Below are positions 56,339 through 64,000 of a stretch of DNA of 64,000 nucleotides, piece by piece (the first letter of the stretch is position 1; each line of letters begins with the position of its first letter). The stretch is from NCBI RefSeq assembly GCF_030817195.1, contig NZ_JAUSYZ010000001.1, positions 1,922,001 through 1,986,000 on the forward strand. Reading direction: 5' to 3'. The translations under genes and the position numbers were made by a program. Source of the DNA: Arthrobacter globiformis. Its GTDB lineage: Bacteria > Actinomycetota > Actinomycetes > Actinomycetales > Micrococcaceae. The notes under the pieces are model-generated. The model did not search any database. It had not been told where the DNA came from and was given only the letters and a program-made list of their open reading frames with translations.

Positions 56339-57247
56339 ATGGCTGACACTTCCGCGAACATTCCTGCCCTGGGCACCCTCCTGACCGCCATGGTCACCCC
56401 GTTCACCACTGACGGCAAGGTCGATTACCAGCAGGCCGCGGAACTGGCCAGCAAGCTCGTTGACGACGGCTGCGACGGCCTCGTCGTCACCGGAACCACC
56501 GGCGAGACGTCCACCCTCACCGACGAGGAAAACCTCGGAATGTTCCGCGCCGTGATGGAAGCCGTTGGCGGGCGTGCCGCCGTCATCGCCGGCACCGGAA
56601 CCAACGACACCGCGCACTCCGTGCACCTGTCCCAGGAAGCCGCCAAGCTGGGCGTCGACGGCCTGCTGATCGTCACGCCGTACTACAACAAGCCCAGCCA
56701 GGCCGGTGTCCGGGCGCACTTCGAGACGGTCGCATCCGCCACGGACCTGCCTGTCATGCTCTACGACATCCCCGGACGGTCGTCCATCGAGATCGCGCCG
56801 GACACCATGATCCGCCTGGCCCAGCACCCGAACATCGTGGCCGTCAAGGACGCCAAGGCCGACTTCGCTGCGGCCACCCGCGTCCTGGCCGAGACCGACC
56901 TTGCCTTCTACTCCGGCGATGACGGACTGACCCTGCAGTGGATGGCCCTGGGCGCCGTCGGCCTTGTGGGTGTCACCACGCACGTCGCCACCCGCCGCTT
57001 CCGTGAGCTCATCGACGCGATCAACGCGAACGACCTCGGAACGGCCCGCAAGATCAACTTCGAGCTTGAGCCGGTAGTGCGCGCAACGATGACCCGTGTC
57101 CAGGGTGCCGTTGCCGCGAAGCAAATTCTTAAATGGCAGGGAGTCCTGCCCAACTCGATTGTCCGCTTGCCCCTCGTGGAGCCGGACGAAGCCGAGATCG
57201 AAACCATCCGCGAGGACTTGGCGGAAGGAGGGCTGGTCTTTTCCTGA
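56339..57247 (+). CDS. dapA: 4-hydroxy-tetrahydrodipicolinate synthase
   Basis: First committed step of lysine/diaminopimelate synthesis: condenses pyruvate with aspartate semialdehyde. The 302-residue TIM barrel has LLTAMVTPFTTDGKVDYQQA, VVTGTTGETSTLTDEE (Thr pair of the triad), VTPYYNKPSQAGVRAHFETV (catalytic Tyr), MLYDIPGRSSIEI and the Schiff-base Lys in NIVAVKDAKAD (~163-170). It sits 45 nt before rnj on the same strand, an order common in actinobacteria. Confidence 0.97.
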   Translation: MADTSANIPALGTLLTAMVTPFTTDGKVDYQQAAELASKLVDDGCDGLVVTGTTGETSTLTDEENLGMFRAVMEAVGGRAAVIAGTGTNDTAHSVHLSQEAAKLGVDGLLIVTPYYNKPSQAGVRAHFETVASATDLPVMLYDIPGRSSIEIAPDTMIRLAQHPNIVAVKDAKADFAAATRVLAETDLAFYSGDDGLTLQWMALGAVGLVGVTTHVATRRFRELIDAINANDLGTARKINFELEPVVRATMTRVQGAVAAKQILKWQGVLPNSIVRLPLVEPDEAEIETIREDLAEGGLVFS

Positions 57248-57291
57248 CGGACTAAGGCCGGCACTCTCTTCCGTCTGGAAAGAAGTGCATT

Positions 57292-58983
57292 ATGACCCAA
57301 GTAGCCCTCCCCGGCCTCGTTACCCCTCCCCGCCTTCCCCAAGGCACCCTGCGGATTGTTCCGCTGGGCGGGCTGGGCGAGATTGGCCGGAACATGGCTG
57401 TGTTCGAAATCGACGGCAAACTGCTGGTTGTCGACTGCGGCGTCCTCTTCCCCGAGGAAACCCAGCCCGGCGTTGACCTGATCCTGCCCGATTTCTCCTA
57501 CATCGAGGACCGGATCAATGACATCGTCGCCGTGGTCCTCACGCACGGCCACGAGGACCACATCGGAGCCGTTCCGTATCTGCTGCGGCTCCGCAACGAC
57601 ATTCCGCTCGTGGGCTCCCAGCTGACGCTGGCGCTGATCGAAGCCAAGCTGCAGGAACACCGGATCAAGCCCTACACGCTGTCCGTCACCGAGGGGCAGG
57701 TGGAACAGTTCGGTCCCTTCCAGTGCGAGTTCGTGGCGGTCAACCACTCCATCCCGGACGCTTTGGCCGTCTTCATCCGCACGGCCGGCGGCACGGTGCT
57801 GCACACGGGCGACTTCAAGATGGACCAACTGCCCCTCGATGGCCGCATCACCGATCTCCGGCACTTCGCCAAACTGGGCGAAGAAGGCGTGGACCTGTTC
57901 ATGTCCGACTCCACCAACGCCGACGTTCCGGGATTCACCACCGCCGAGAAGGAGATCGGTCCCACCCTGGACCGGCTCTTCGCCCAGGCCACCAAGCGCA
58001 TCATCGTCGCCTCCTTCTCCTCGCACGTCCACAGGGTCCAGCAGGTCCTGGACGCCGCGGCCAAGCACGGCCGCAGCGTCGCCTTCGTGGGACGTTCCAT
58101 GGTGCGGAACATGGCCATCGCCGCCAAGCTTGGCTACCTGCACGTGCCGGACGGCATCCTGGTGGACCTGAAGAACATCGACACATTGCCCGACAACCGC
58201 GTGGTGCTGATGTCCACCGGCTCCCAGGGCGAGCCCATGGCCGCGCTGTCACGCATGGCCAACGGAGACCACCGCGTGGTGGTGGGCCAGGGCGACACGG
58301 TCATCTTGGCCTCCAGCCTCATTCCCGGCAACGAGAACGCCGTCTTCCGCATCATCAACGGCCTGCTGAAGCTCGGCGCCGACGTGATCCACAAGGGCAA
58401 CGCTAAGGTCCATGTGTCCGGCCACGCCGCGGCAGGGGAGCTGCTCTACTGCTACAACATCCTCGAGCCGCTCAACGCCATGCCGGTGCACGGCGAGACG
58501 CGCCACCTGATCGCCAACGGCAAGATCGCGGAGGAGTCGGGTGTTCCGGCCGCCAGCATCCTGCTTGCAGACAACGGCACCGTGATCGACCTGAAGGACC
58601 ACCAGGCCGACATCGTGGGCCAGGTCGAGGTCGGGTTCGTGTATGTGGACGGTTCCAGCGTCGGCGAAATCACTGACGCCGACCTCAAGGACCGCCGTGT
58701 CCTGGGCGATGAAGGCTTCATCTCCATCATCACGGTCATCAACCGGGCCAACGGCAAGGTTGTCTCCGGACCCGAGATCCACGCCCGCGGCGTCGCCGAG
58801 GACGACTCGGTCTTCGACGACATCATTCCCAAGATCAACGCCGCGCTGGAGGAGGCGGTGCTCAGCAACGCTGACCACACCAACCACCAGCTGCAGCAGA
58901 TCGTCCGCCGGATCGTGGGCACGTGGGTCAACCGCAAGCTGCGCCGGCGCCCCATGATCATCCCGGTGGTCCTGGAGGCATAA
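57292..58983 (+). CDS. rnj: ribonuclease J
   Basis: Metallo-beta-lactamase/beta-CASP ribonuclease with 5'-3' exo- and endonuclease activity. In 563 residues: GGLGEIGRNMAVFEIDGKLL, the zinc motif LTHGHEDHIGAVPYLLR (~83-99), VNHSIPDALAVFI, HTGDFKMDQLP, DSTNAD, the beta-CASP part (FSSHVHRVQQVLDAAAKHGR, STGSQGEPMAALSRMANGD) and the late HVSGHAAAGE plus MPVHGETRHL. GGAAAGAAG precedes ATG 57292. With pnp it gives the main RNA-decay pair of this window. Confidence 0.97.
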   Translation: MTQVALPGLVTPPRLPQGTLRIVPLGGLGEIGRNMAVFEIDGKLLVVDCGVLFPEETQPGVDLILPDFSYIEDRINDIVAVVLTHGHEDHIGAVPYLLRLRNDIPLVGSQLTLALIEAKLQEHRIKPYTLSVTEGQVEQFGPFQCEFVAVNHSIPDALAVFIRTAGGTVLHTGDFKMDQLPLDGRITDLRHFAKLGEEGVDLFMSDSTNADVPGFTTAEKEIGPTLDRLFAQATKRIIVASFSSHVHRVQQVLDAAAKHGRSVAFVGRSMVRNMAIAAKLGYLHVPDGILVDLKNIDTLPDNRVVLMSTGSQGEPMAALSRMANGDHRVVVGQGDTVILASSLIPGNENAVFRIINGLLKLGADVIHKGNAKVHVSGHAAAGELLYCYNILEPLNAMPVHGETRHLIANGKIAEESGVPAASILLADNGTVIDLKDHQADIVGQVEVGFVYVDGSSVGEITDADLKDRRVLGDEGFISIITVINRANGKVVSGPEIHARGVAEDDSVFDDIIPKINAALEEAVLSNADHTNHQLQQIVRRIVGTWVNRKLRRRPMIIPVVLEA

Positions 58984-59054
58984 CCACGGGTGCCCGGGGG
59001 TTGAACACAGCCCCCGGCGGCCCGGAAATCCGCGGTTCCGCGGCCGCGGTGGAG

Positions 59055-59060
59055 TACCGT
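59055..59060 (+). promoter_or_regulatory. -10 element of ftsK
   Basis: TACCGT ends seven nt before ATG 59068 and overlaps the alternative GTG 59059; this favours the ATG. Confidence 0.4.
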
Positions 59061-59067
59061 GGCAGAT

Positions 59068-61956
59068 ATGGCCACTCGTACTTCCCCCGCGCCAAAACGT
59101 ACCTCCAGCAGTAAAGCGGGCGCATCCGCAGGGCGCAGCGGCTCCTCGGCGGCCAAATCCGGCCGGTCCGGATCGTCCGGCGGCAGTGCCCGCACGCGCC
59201 AGCTTCCTGCCGTCGAACACCGGCAGCCATGGCTGCTGCGGGTGGCCGGCGGGGCCTGGCTGGGCATCGGCCACCTGGTGGGCGGGGGAGTGCGCCGCAT
59301 CGGCCAGGACGTCAGCGACCTGGCACCCGAGGACCGCCGTGACGGGGCTGCCCTGTTCAACCTGGCCCTGGCCGTCTTCATTGCCACCTTCGCCTGGTGG
59401 GGTTTCCGGGGCTGGTTCCCTGACGCTGTCTACGCCGTGGTCAACGGCACGTTCGGCTGGATGTCGCTGGTCCTGCCGCTCATGCTCTTCGTGTGCGCCT
59501 GCAGACTGTTCCGGCAGCCTGTGGACGGCCGCGGAAACAACCGAGTGGGCATCGGCTTCCTCATCATGACGTTTGCAGGCTGCGGCATCGCGCACATCGT
59601 GGGCGGCCAGCCGACTGTCAGCGAGGGCTTCGATGGGCTGCGGCAGGCCGGCGGCATGCTGGGATTCCTGGCAGCCTCCCCGCTGGCCGCCATCCACCCC
59701 GCCGTCCCGGTGGCCCTGTACGGGCTGCTGGCCTTCGTGTCCGTGCTCATCGTCACGGCCACGCCGTTCGGAGCGATTCCGCGGCGGCTGCGCGGTGCCT
59801 ATGAGCACCTGATGGGCATCGACCTCCAGCAGAACGACGGCGACGCCCACGACCGCAGCTACCTGGACGAAAACAGCCGTCCCGCCCCGAAGAAGAAGCG
59901 CAAGCGGTTCTTTGGCAAGGATGAGGAAGCCGATCCCCGGCTGGAGGGCTACGTCGGAGATGAAGCCTTTGAGCATGCCGTGATCGACGACGACGACCCG
60001 TCGCCGGACGCCGGCAAGGGAACCCCTGCTGTGGCCCCCGGAGTCCGGCGGCCCACCCAGGCGGAGATCGCCGTCGAGAAGATCAAGGCAGCCCAGGGAC
60101 TCGGCGCCAAGGGCGCCAACGCCGAGAACGCCACCGAGGCAATTCCGCTGGTGACGCCGGGCATGGCCGGCGCGGCCGCTGCACCGGGCGCAACTCCCGG
60201 CGCTGCAGTGCAGGTGCCCGCCAAACCTGTGGCGCCTGCGCCGCTGCCCACCCCTATTCCGCAGCGCACAGAGCAGCTCTCGCTCGCGGGCGACGTCACG
60301 TACACGCTGCCGTCGTCCGACGTGCTCACGCCCGGCTCCATTCCCAAGGAGCGAACGGAAGCCAATGACGCCGTCGTGGCCGCCCTGACGGACACGCTCC
60401 AGCAGTTCAACGTGGATGCCACCGTGACCGGCTTCAGCCGGGGCCCGACCGTAACCCGCTATGAGATCGAACTGGCTCCCGGCACCAAGGTGGAGCGGGT
60501 CACCGCGCTGTCCAAAAACATCTCGTACGCGGTCGCCTCGAGTGACGTGCGCATCCTCAGCCCCATTCCCGGCAAGTCCGCCATCGGCATCGAAATCCCC
60601 AACACGGACCGTGAGACGGTCTCGCTCGGCGACGTCCTGCGCAGCCAGAACGCCCGCCGCACCGACCACCCCATGGTCATGGGCGTCGGCAAGGACGTCG
60701 AGGGCGGCTACGTCGTGGCCAACCTCGCGAAAATGCCCCACCTGCTGGTGGCCGGTGCCACCGGTGCCGGTAAGTCCTCGTTCGTGAACTCCATGATCAC
60801 GTCCCTGCTGATGCGCGCCACCCCCGACGAGGTCCGCATGGTCATGGTGGACCCCAAGCGCGTGGAACTCACCGCCTACGAAGGCGTGCCGCACCTCATC
60901 ACGCCGATCATCACCAACCCCAAGAAGGCGGCCGAGGCCCTGCAGTGGGTGGTCCGCGAAATGGACGCCCGCTATGACGACCTCGCCAACTACGGCTTCA
61001 AGCACGTCGACGACTTCAACAAGGCAGTGCGCGCCGGCAAAGTCCAGCCGCCCGTGGACTCCAAACGCGTCATCCGGCCCTACCCGTACCTCCTGGTGAT
61101 CGTCGATGAGCTCGCCGACCTGATGATGGTGGCGCCGCGCGATGTCGAGGACTCCATCGTCCGCATCACGCAGCTGGCCCGAGCCGCCGGCATCCACCTG
61201 GTGCTGGCCACGCAGCGCCCGTCCGTTGACGTGGTCACCGGCCTGATCAAGGCCAACGTGCCGTCCCGCATGGCCTTCGCCACCTCCTCCGTGACCGACT
61301 CCCGCGTGGTCCTGGACCAGCCCGGTGCGGAGAAGCTGATCGGGCAGGGTGACGCCCTGTTCCTTCCGATGGGTGCCTCCAAAGCGATGCGTGTGCAGGG
61401 CGCCTGGGTCACCGAGTCCGAGATCCACAAGGTGGTTGAACACGTCAAGGGCCAGCTCCAAGCCGTGTACCGTGACGACGTCGCACCCGAAGCGCAGAAG
61501 AAGCAGATCGACGACGACATCGGGGACGACCTCGACGTGCTGCTGCAGGCCACGGAGCTGGTGGTCACCACCCAGTTCGGCTCGACGTCCATGCTGCAGC
61601 GCAAGCTCCGCGTCGGGTTCGCCAAGGCCGGCCGCCTCATGGACCTGCTGGAATCACGCGGCGTGGTTGGGCCGTCGGAAGGTTCCAAAGCACGCGATGT
61701 GCTGGTCAAGCCGGACGACCTCGCCGCGGTGCTGGCTGCGATGAAGGGCCAGGAGGCTCCGGCGACGGCAGACTCGCAGACCGCCGCGCTCAGCGACAAT
61801 GCCAACGCCAACATCGCCCAGGGCGGCTACGCGGAGGACCTCGTTGCCGCAGACCTGGACAACCGCACCCAGGGCATCGAATATTACGACGGCGCCGACA
61901 GTTCCGGTGACGACGAGGACGGTTCGGAGGACGCCTGGTCGCTTACCGGCCGGTAG
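59068..61956 (+). CDS. ftsK: DNA translocase FtsK/SpoIIIE
   Basis: Septal DNA pump that clears and aligns chromosomes at division. After a Lys/Ser-rich N-terminus (~1-55), four membrane helices lie at ~95-245 (GAALFNLALAVFIATFAWWG onward). A linker (~250-440) rich in Ala/Pro/Lys follows. The motor has ERVTALSKNISYAVASSDVR, Walker A GATGAGKSSF (~565), Walker B VIVDELADLMM (~675) and ATQRPSVDVVTG. The C-terminal gamma domain (VVTTQFGSTSMLQRKLRVGF, AGRLMDLLESRGVVGPSEG) would read KOPS sequences. About 962 residues; GTG 59059 would add three. Confidence 0.97.
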   Translation: MATRTSPAPKRTSSSKAGASAGRSGSSAAKSGRSGSSGGSARTRQLPAVEHRQPWLLRVAGGAWLGIGHLVGGGVRRIGQDVSDLAPEDRRDGAALFNLALAVFIATFAWWGFRGWFPDAVYAVVNGTFGWMSLVLPLMLFVCACRLFRQPVDGRGNNRVGIGFLIMTFAGCGIAHIVGGQPTVSEGFDGLRQAGGMLGFLAASPLAAIHPAVPVALYGLLAFVSVLIVTATPFGAIPRRLRGAYEHLMGIDLQQNDGDAHDRSYLDENSRPAPKKKRKRFFGKDEEADPRLEGYVGDEAFEHAVIDDDDPSPDAGKGTPAVAPGVRRPTQAEIAVEKIKAAQGLGAKGANAENATEAIPLVTPGMAGAAAAPGATPGAAVQVPAKPVAPAPLPTPIPQRTEQLSLAGDVTYTLPSSDVLTPGSIPKERTEANDAVVAALTDTLQQFNVDATVTGFSRGPTVTRYEIELAPGTKVERVTALSKNISYAVASSDVRILSPIPGKSAIGIEIPNTDRETVSLGDVLRSQNARRTDHPMVMGVGKDVEGGYVVANLAKMPHLLVAGATGAGKSSFVNSMITSLLMRATPDEVRMVMVDPKRVELTAYEGVPHLITPIITNPKKAAEALQWVVREMDARYDDLANYGFKHVDDFNKAVRAGKVQPPVDSKRVIRPYPYLLVIVDELADLMMVAPRDVEDSIVRITQLARAAGIHLVLATQRPSVDVVTGLIKANVPSRMAFATSSVTDSRVVLDQPGAEKLIGQGDALFLPMGASKAMRVQGAWVTESEIHKVVEHVKGQLQAVYRDDVAPEAQKKQIDDDIGDDLDVLLQATELVVTTQFGSTSMLQRKLRVGFAKAGRLMDLLESRGVVGPSEGSKARDVLVKPDDLAAVLAAMKGQEAPATADSQTAALSDNANANIAQGGYAEDLVAADLDNRTQGIEYYDGADSSGDDEDGSEDAWSLTGR

Positions 61957-61994
61957 TCCTAAGGTGAACAAGAATTTGGTAGTGCCGAAGACGG

Positions 61995-62000
61995 TAGCCT
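61995..62000 (+). promoter_or_regulatory. -10 element of pgsA
   Basis: TAGCCT ends six nt before GTG 62007, the same hexamer and spacing as moaA. Confidence 0.4.
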
Positions 62001-62006
62001 AGAAGG

Positions 62007-62678
62007 GTGACAAGCACCGAAGCGACCGCGGCCGGCTCCAACAGCTCCGGTATCTGGAATCTCCCCAACATCCTCACGATGCTCCGCATTGTGCTGGTGC
62101 CGTTCTTCGTGTGGTTCCTCATCGCCGACGCCCCCGGCCTGCGCAGCGAATCCGGGGCCTGGCGCTGGGCAGCAGTGGCGGCGTTCGCCGTCGCGATTTA
62201 CACGGACAAGCTCGACGGCGACATCGCCCGCAGCAGGGGACTGGTCACCGACTTCGGCAAGATCGCCGACCCGATCGCGGACAAACTTCTGACCGGCTCC
62301 GCGCTGGTCATGCTGTGCGTCCTGAACGAGCTGCCCTGGTGGATCACCATCGTGATCCTGGTCCGTGAGTGGGGCATCACGGCGCTGCGGTTCTTCGTGA
62401 TCCGCTACGGCGTCATCCCGGCATCGCGCGGCGGCAAGCTCAAGACGGTCGTCCAGACCGTGGCGATCTTCCTCTACCTTCTTCCGCTGGCACCCATCGC
62501 CCCGTGGCTGACCTGGGTGGCCTTTGCGGTCATGCTCGCTGCCGTGCTGATCACCGTCTGGACCGGCGTCGAATACGTTGTCCAGGCGCTGAAAGTCAGG
62601 TCGGAGGGGTTGCGCCGGCGGGCTGCGGAGCACGACAAGCCCAACCAGGACATCCCTAACCAGGAAGGCCATCCGTGA
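62007..62678 (+). CDS. pgsA: CDP-diacylglycerol-glycerol-3-phosphate 3-phosphatidyltransferase
   Basis: Makes phosphatidylglycerol-phosphate at the inner membrane. The CDP-alcohol transferase signature DG-x2-AR-x8-G-x3-D-x3-D is intact: DKLDGDIARSRGLVTDFGKI with ADPIADK (~70-95). Five or six helices (NILTMLRIVLVPFFVWFLIA, WAAVAAFAVAIYT, LITVWTGVEYVVQAL). GTG 62007 is leaderless. The stop overlaps cinA (GTGA), an order pgsA-cinA-clgR shared with mycobacteria. Confidence 0.95.
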   Translation: MTSTEATAAGSNSSGIWNLPNILTMLRIVLVPFFVWFLIADAPGLRSESGAWRWAAVAAFAVAIYTDKLDGDIARSRGLVTDFGKIADPIADKLLTGSALVMLCVLNELPWWITIVILVREWGITALRFFVIRYGVIPASRGGKLKTVVQTVAIFLYLLPLAPIAPWLTWVAFAVMLAAVLITVWTGVEYVVQALKVRSEGLRRRAAEHDKPNQDIPNQEGHP

Positions 62679-63160
62679 CGAATCTGCACCGGATCGCCGG
62701 GGAGGCCGTGGCTGCGGCCGTCGGGCGTGGCGTTACCGTCGCCACCGCCGAGTCACTCACCGCCGGAATGGTGGCCGCTGTCCTGGCCGATACCCCGGGG
62801 GCGTCTGCCATGCTGCAGGGCGGCGTGGTCTCTTACAACAACACCCTGAAGCGGGACGTTCTTGGCGTTCCGCAGGACTTGCTGGACGCCGTCGGGTCGG
62901 TGGACGAAGCGGTTGCGGCCGCCATGGCGCAAGGCGCCCGGCGCGTCTGCGCCGCGGACCTGGCCGTCTCCACCACGGGCGTGGCAGGGCCCGACGCGCA
63001 CGACGGCAAGGCCGTGGGAACGGTGTTCGTGGGCGTCGCCACCGCAGCCGGTGTCCAGACCTTTCCGTACAAGTTCGAGGGCACCCGGGCAGAGATCCGC
63101 GGGCTGGCCTGTGGCGCTGCTTTGGAGCGTCTGCAGGAGGCACTGGCTGCGCTGGGCTGA
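62675..63160 (+). CDS. cinA: nicotinamide-nucleotide amidohydrolase (CinA C-terminal domain type)
   Basis: A 161-residue single-domain enzyme of the PncC/CinA-C family, deamidating NMN to nicotinate mononucleotide. Signature: VTVATAESLTAGMVAAVLAD (~17-36, catalytic Ser/Lys region), GGVVSYNNTLKRDVLGV, MAQGARRVCAADLAVSTTGV and AGPDAHDGKAVGTVFVGV. It lacks the N-terminal COG1058 half of full CinA, as usual for short forms. GTG 62675 overlaps pgsA by four nt. Confidence 0.95.
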   Translation: MTNLHRIAGEAVAAAVGRGVTVATAESLTAGMVAAVLADTPGASAMLQGGVVSYNNTLKRDVLGVPQDLLDAVGSVDEAVAAAMAQGARRVCAADLAVSTTGVAGPDAHDGKAVGTVFVGVATAAGVQTFPYKFEGTRAEIRGLACGAALERLQEALAALG

Positions 63161-63198
63161 GCCCATGACTGCGCTAAGCTACCGGGAGTAAGGTTGCC

Positions 63199-63226
63199 GG
63201 GAACAAAAAGCGATTCCGAATAGTTG
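63199..63226 (+). promoter_or_regulatory. ECF sigma (SigE/SigH-type) promoter for clgR
   Basis: GGGAAC (63199-63204), exactly 18 nt, GTTG (63223-63226), fitting the actinobacterial GGAAC-N18-GTT stress promoter. The leader would be ~95 nt. clgR is SigE-dependent in M. tuberculosis and SigH-dependent in C. glutamicum, so this fits known biology. Confidence 0.7.
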
Positions 63227-63283
63227 TCACATTGTGTCGCCTCTCCTGGAGGGAGGCGCCTAGGATGAAGAGAACAAATGCGG

Positions 63284-63299
63284 TTCACGTCACAGTGAA
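63284..63299 (+). promoter_or_regulatory. inverted repeat in the clgR leader
   Basis: TTCAC-GTCACA-GTGAA, 31 nt before ATG 63330; possible regulator-binding or mRNA structure site. A second hairpin, GCCTC...GAGGC, lies at about 63239-63257. Confidence 0.4.
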
Positions 63300-63329
63300 T
63301 CGAAAGCATGAGGGAGCAAGGCGATACAG

Positions 63330-63782
63330 ATGGTAAAGCAGCCCGTGTCCGTAAACGGCGTTGTCCGCTGGAAGGACGTGGGCCTCGCCGATCAGGCCAA
63401 GAGCGAACAGAAGGAGCGCAAGATGGTTGTACTTCGTCACGAAATTGGTGATGTTCTGCGCGATGTCCGCCAGCGTCAAGGGCGTACCCTCCGCGAAGTC
63501 TCGCACAGCGCCCGGGTATCCCTGGGTTACCTCAGTGAGGTGGAACGCGGCCAGAAGGAAGCGTCCTCGGAACTCCTGTCCTCGATCTGCTCGGCGCTGG
63601 ACGTACCGCTTTCCAGCATGCTCCGCGAGGTCAGCGACCGCGTTGCCGTGGCTGAAGGCGTTGCCGTGCCGGATACCGTCCCGCAGGAATTCTCCCAGCG
63701 TTACGGCCGGGACCTTGAGCGCGACCTGAGCAGCGAGCTCAACAATCAACTGGCAACGGAAATGCTCTCGGGCGCCCGGTAA
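63330..63782 (+). CDS. clgR: HTH-XRE regulator of Clp proteases, ClgR-like
   Basis: Transcriptional activator of clp and stress genes. An XRE helix-turn-helix lies at ~35-95 (HEIGDVLRDVRQRQGRTLRE, VSHSARVSLGYLSEVERGQK, SELLSSICSALDVPLSSML), very close to ClgR. A C-terminal tail (~100-150) ends LATEMLSGAR, a possible degradation signal, since ClgR is itself a Clp substrate in other actinobacteria. ATG 63330 follows AAGGCGATACAG; ATG 63423, with GAAGGAG six nt upstream, gives the mycobacterial-length protein (119 aa) and may be the true start. It follows cinA by 170 nt. Confidence 0.88.
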   Translation: MVKQPVSVNGVVRWKDVGLADQAKSEQKERKMVVLRHEIGDVLRDVRQRQGRTLREVSHSARVSLGYLSEVERGQKEASSELLSSICSALDVPLSSMLREVSDRVAVAEGVAVPDTVPQEFSQRYGRDLERDLSSELNNQLATEMLSGAR

Positions 63783-63816
63783 CTGAACCCCGGTAACCCG
63801 GACCACAGAACTACAG

Positions 63817-63849
63817 CGAAGGCCTCCGGCAGTCTGCCGGAGGCCTTCG
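63817..63849. terminator. clgR terminator
   Basis: CGAAGGCCTCCGGCA (63817-63831) pairs perfectly over 15 bp with TGCCGGAGGCCTTCG (63835-63849), triloop GTC. It probably serves both strands. Confidence 0.85.
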
Positions 63850-63870
63850 TCGTGCCTGGCTTCCCGTCGG

Positions 63871-63936
63871 GGCTGACCAGTCGCGCTCTGCTGTCCGGTT
63901 GCGCTCTGCTGTCCGGTCGCGGCTGACCAGTCGCGC
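63871..63936. repeat. nested direct repeats
   Basis: GGCTGACCAGTCGCGC at 63871 and 63921 flank two tandem 18-nt units beginning GCGCTCTGCTGTCCGGT (63883, 63901). Non-coding. Confidence 0.75.
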
Positions 63937-63960
63937 CTCGATGGCTACGAGCCGTCCTGT

Positions 63961-64000
63961 CTAGGCGCCGTCCTTGGGAAACCCGTCACGTTCGTATGTG
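63961..64000 (-). CDS. possible C-terminus of a minus-strand gene running off the window
   Basis: CTA at 63961-63963 gives a TAG stop for a minus-strand frame that is open to the edge and reads TYERDGFPKDGA. The YERDGF pattern resembles the C-terminal helix-strand of GNAT acetyltransferases, but twelve residues are too few to decide. Confidence 0.3.
   Translation of the reverse strand, partial: TYERDGFPKDGA

Noticed and set aside
58249..61461. 1070-codon minus-strand frame across rnj and ftsK
   Set aside because: Antisense shadow of two essential genes; His/Asp/Gly-rich with no recognisable domain.

Overview
High-GC, almost gapless gene packing and gene orders shared with mycobacteria (dxr-rip1-ispG-GNAT, pnp-pepR, dapB followed by a small membrane gene, pgsA-cinA-clgR) place this window in the chromosome of an actinobacterium. 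DUF222-HNH genes, a SatD-type regulator, a kynA-kynU pair and the protein sequences point to Arthrobacter/Pseudarthrobacter (Micrococcaceae). Genus assignment is from memory of protein families, not from a search. No tRNA, rRNA, CRISPR array, transposase or prophage was seen.

Layout. 1-2 kb: end of a CoA-thioester catabolic operon (scoB, MaoC hydratase, CitE-like lyase). 2-10 kb: lipase-maturation-factor-like membrane protein facing the isoprenoid/proteolysis block dxr, rip1-like M50 protease, ispG and a DUF4081-GNAT gene, interrupted by a frameshifted SatD-type regulator with a perfect operator palindrome and a membrane gene. 10-13 kb: proS (with a structured leader) and a TSUP permease. 13-20 kb: the main accessory island, with a WXG100 protein, a 1885-residue RHS/YD polymorphic toxin ending in a ParB-like tip, a SUKH-like immunity candidate and a KptA/Tpt1 RNA 2'-phosphotransferase. 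20-23.5 kb: APH(6)-like kinase, VIT-family transporter and DUF4439 protein on the minus strand. 23.5-29.6 kb: the rimP-nusA-ylxR-infB-rbfA translation operon, with a cluster of perfect hairpins between infB and rbfA. 29.7-37 kb: a secreted ScyD-like protein, a DUF222-HNH protein, guanine-type deaminase, aminotransferase, truB, two small membrane proteins and a DUF937 protein. 37-45.7 kb: ribF, kynA-kynU, rpsO, pnp, pepR and two small proteins. 45.8-52 kb: a molybdenum cofactor locus read in two directions (moaA-moaD left; a membrane sulfite-oxidase-type enzyme, moeA, moaC, mog and moaE right). 52-64 kb: dapB, a TPR-like membrane protein, an acyltransferase-like membrane protein, two decayed genes (54.5-55.4 kb), a nitrilase-family amidase, dapA, rnj, ftsK, pgsA, cinA and clgR.

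How it works together. Most of the window is housekeeping: isoprenoid precursors (dxr, ispG), lysine/diaminopimelate synthesis (dapA, dapB), translation and RNA turnover (nusA, infB, rbfA, rpsO, pnp, rnj), phospholipid and chromosome partition functions (pgsA, ftsK), and Moco synthesis placed beside the enzyme that probably uses it. About seventeen genes start 6-7 nt after a TANNNT-like -10 hexamer and mostly lack a Shine-Dalgarno, which suggests widespread leaderless transcription; I used this to choose several starts.

Most unusual parts: the toxin/immunity/KptA island; an SOS-box-like palindrome filling the promoter of a frameshifted small gene made of 15-nt repeats; the satD operator overlapping its own -10; a GGGAAC-N18-GTT ECF-sigma promoter upstream of clgR; the hairpin cluster at 28.8 kb; and a possible multi-hairpin leader before proS.
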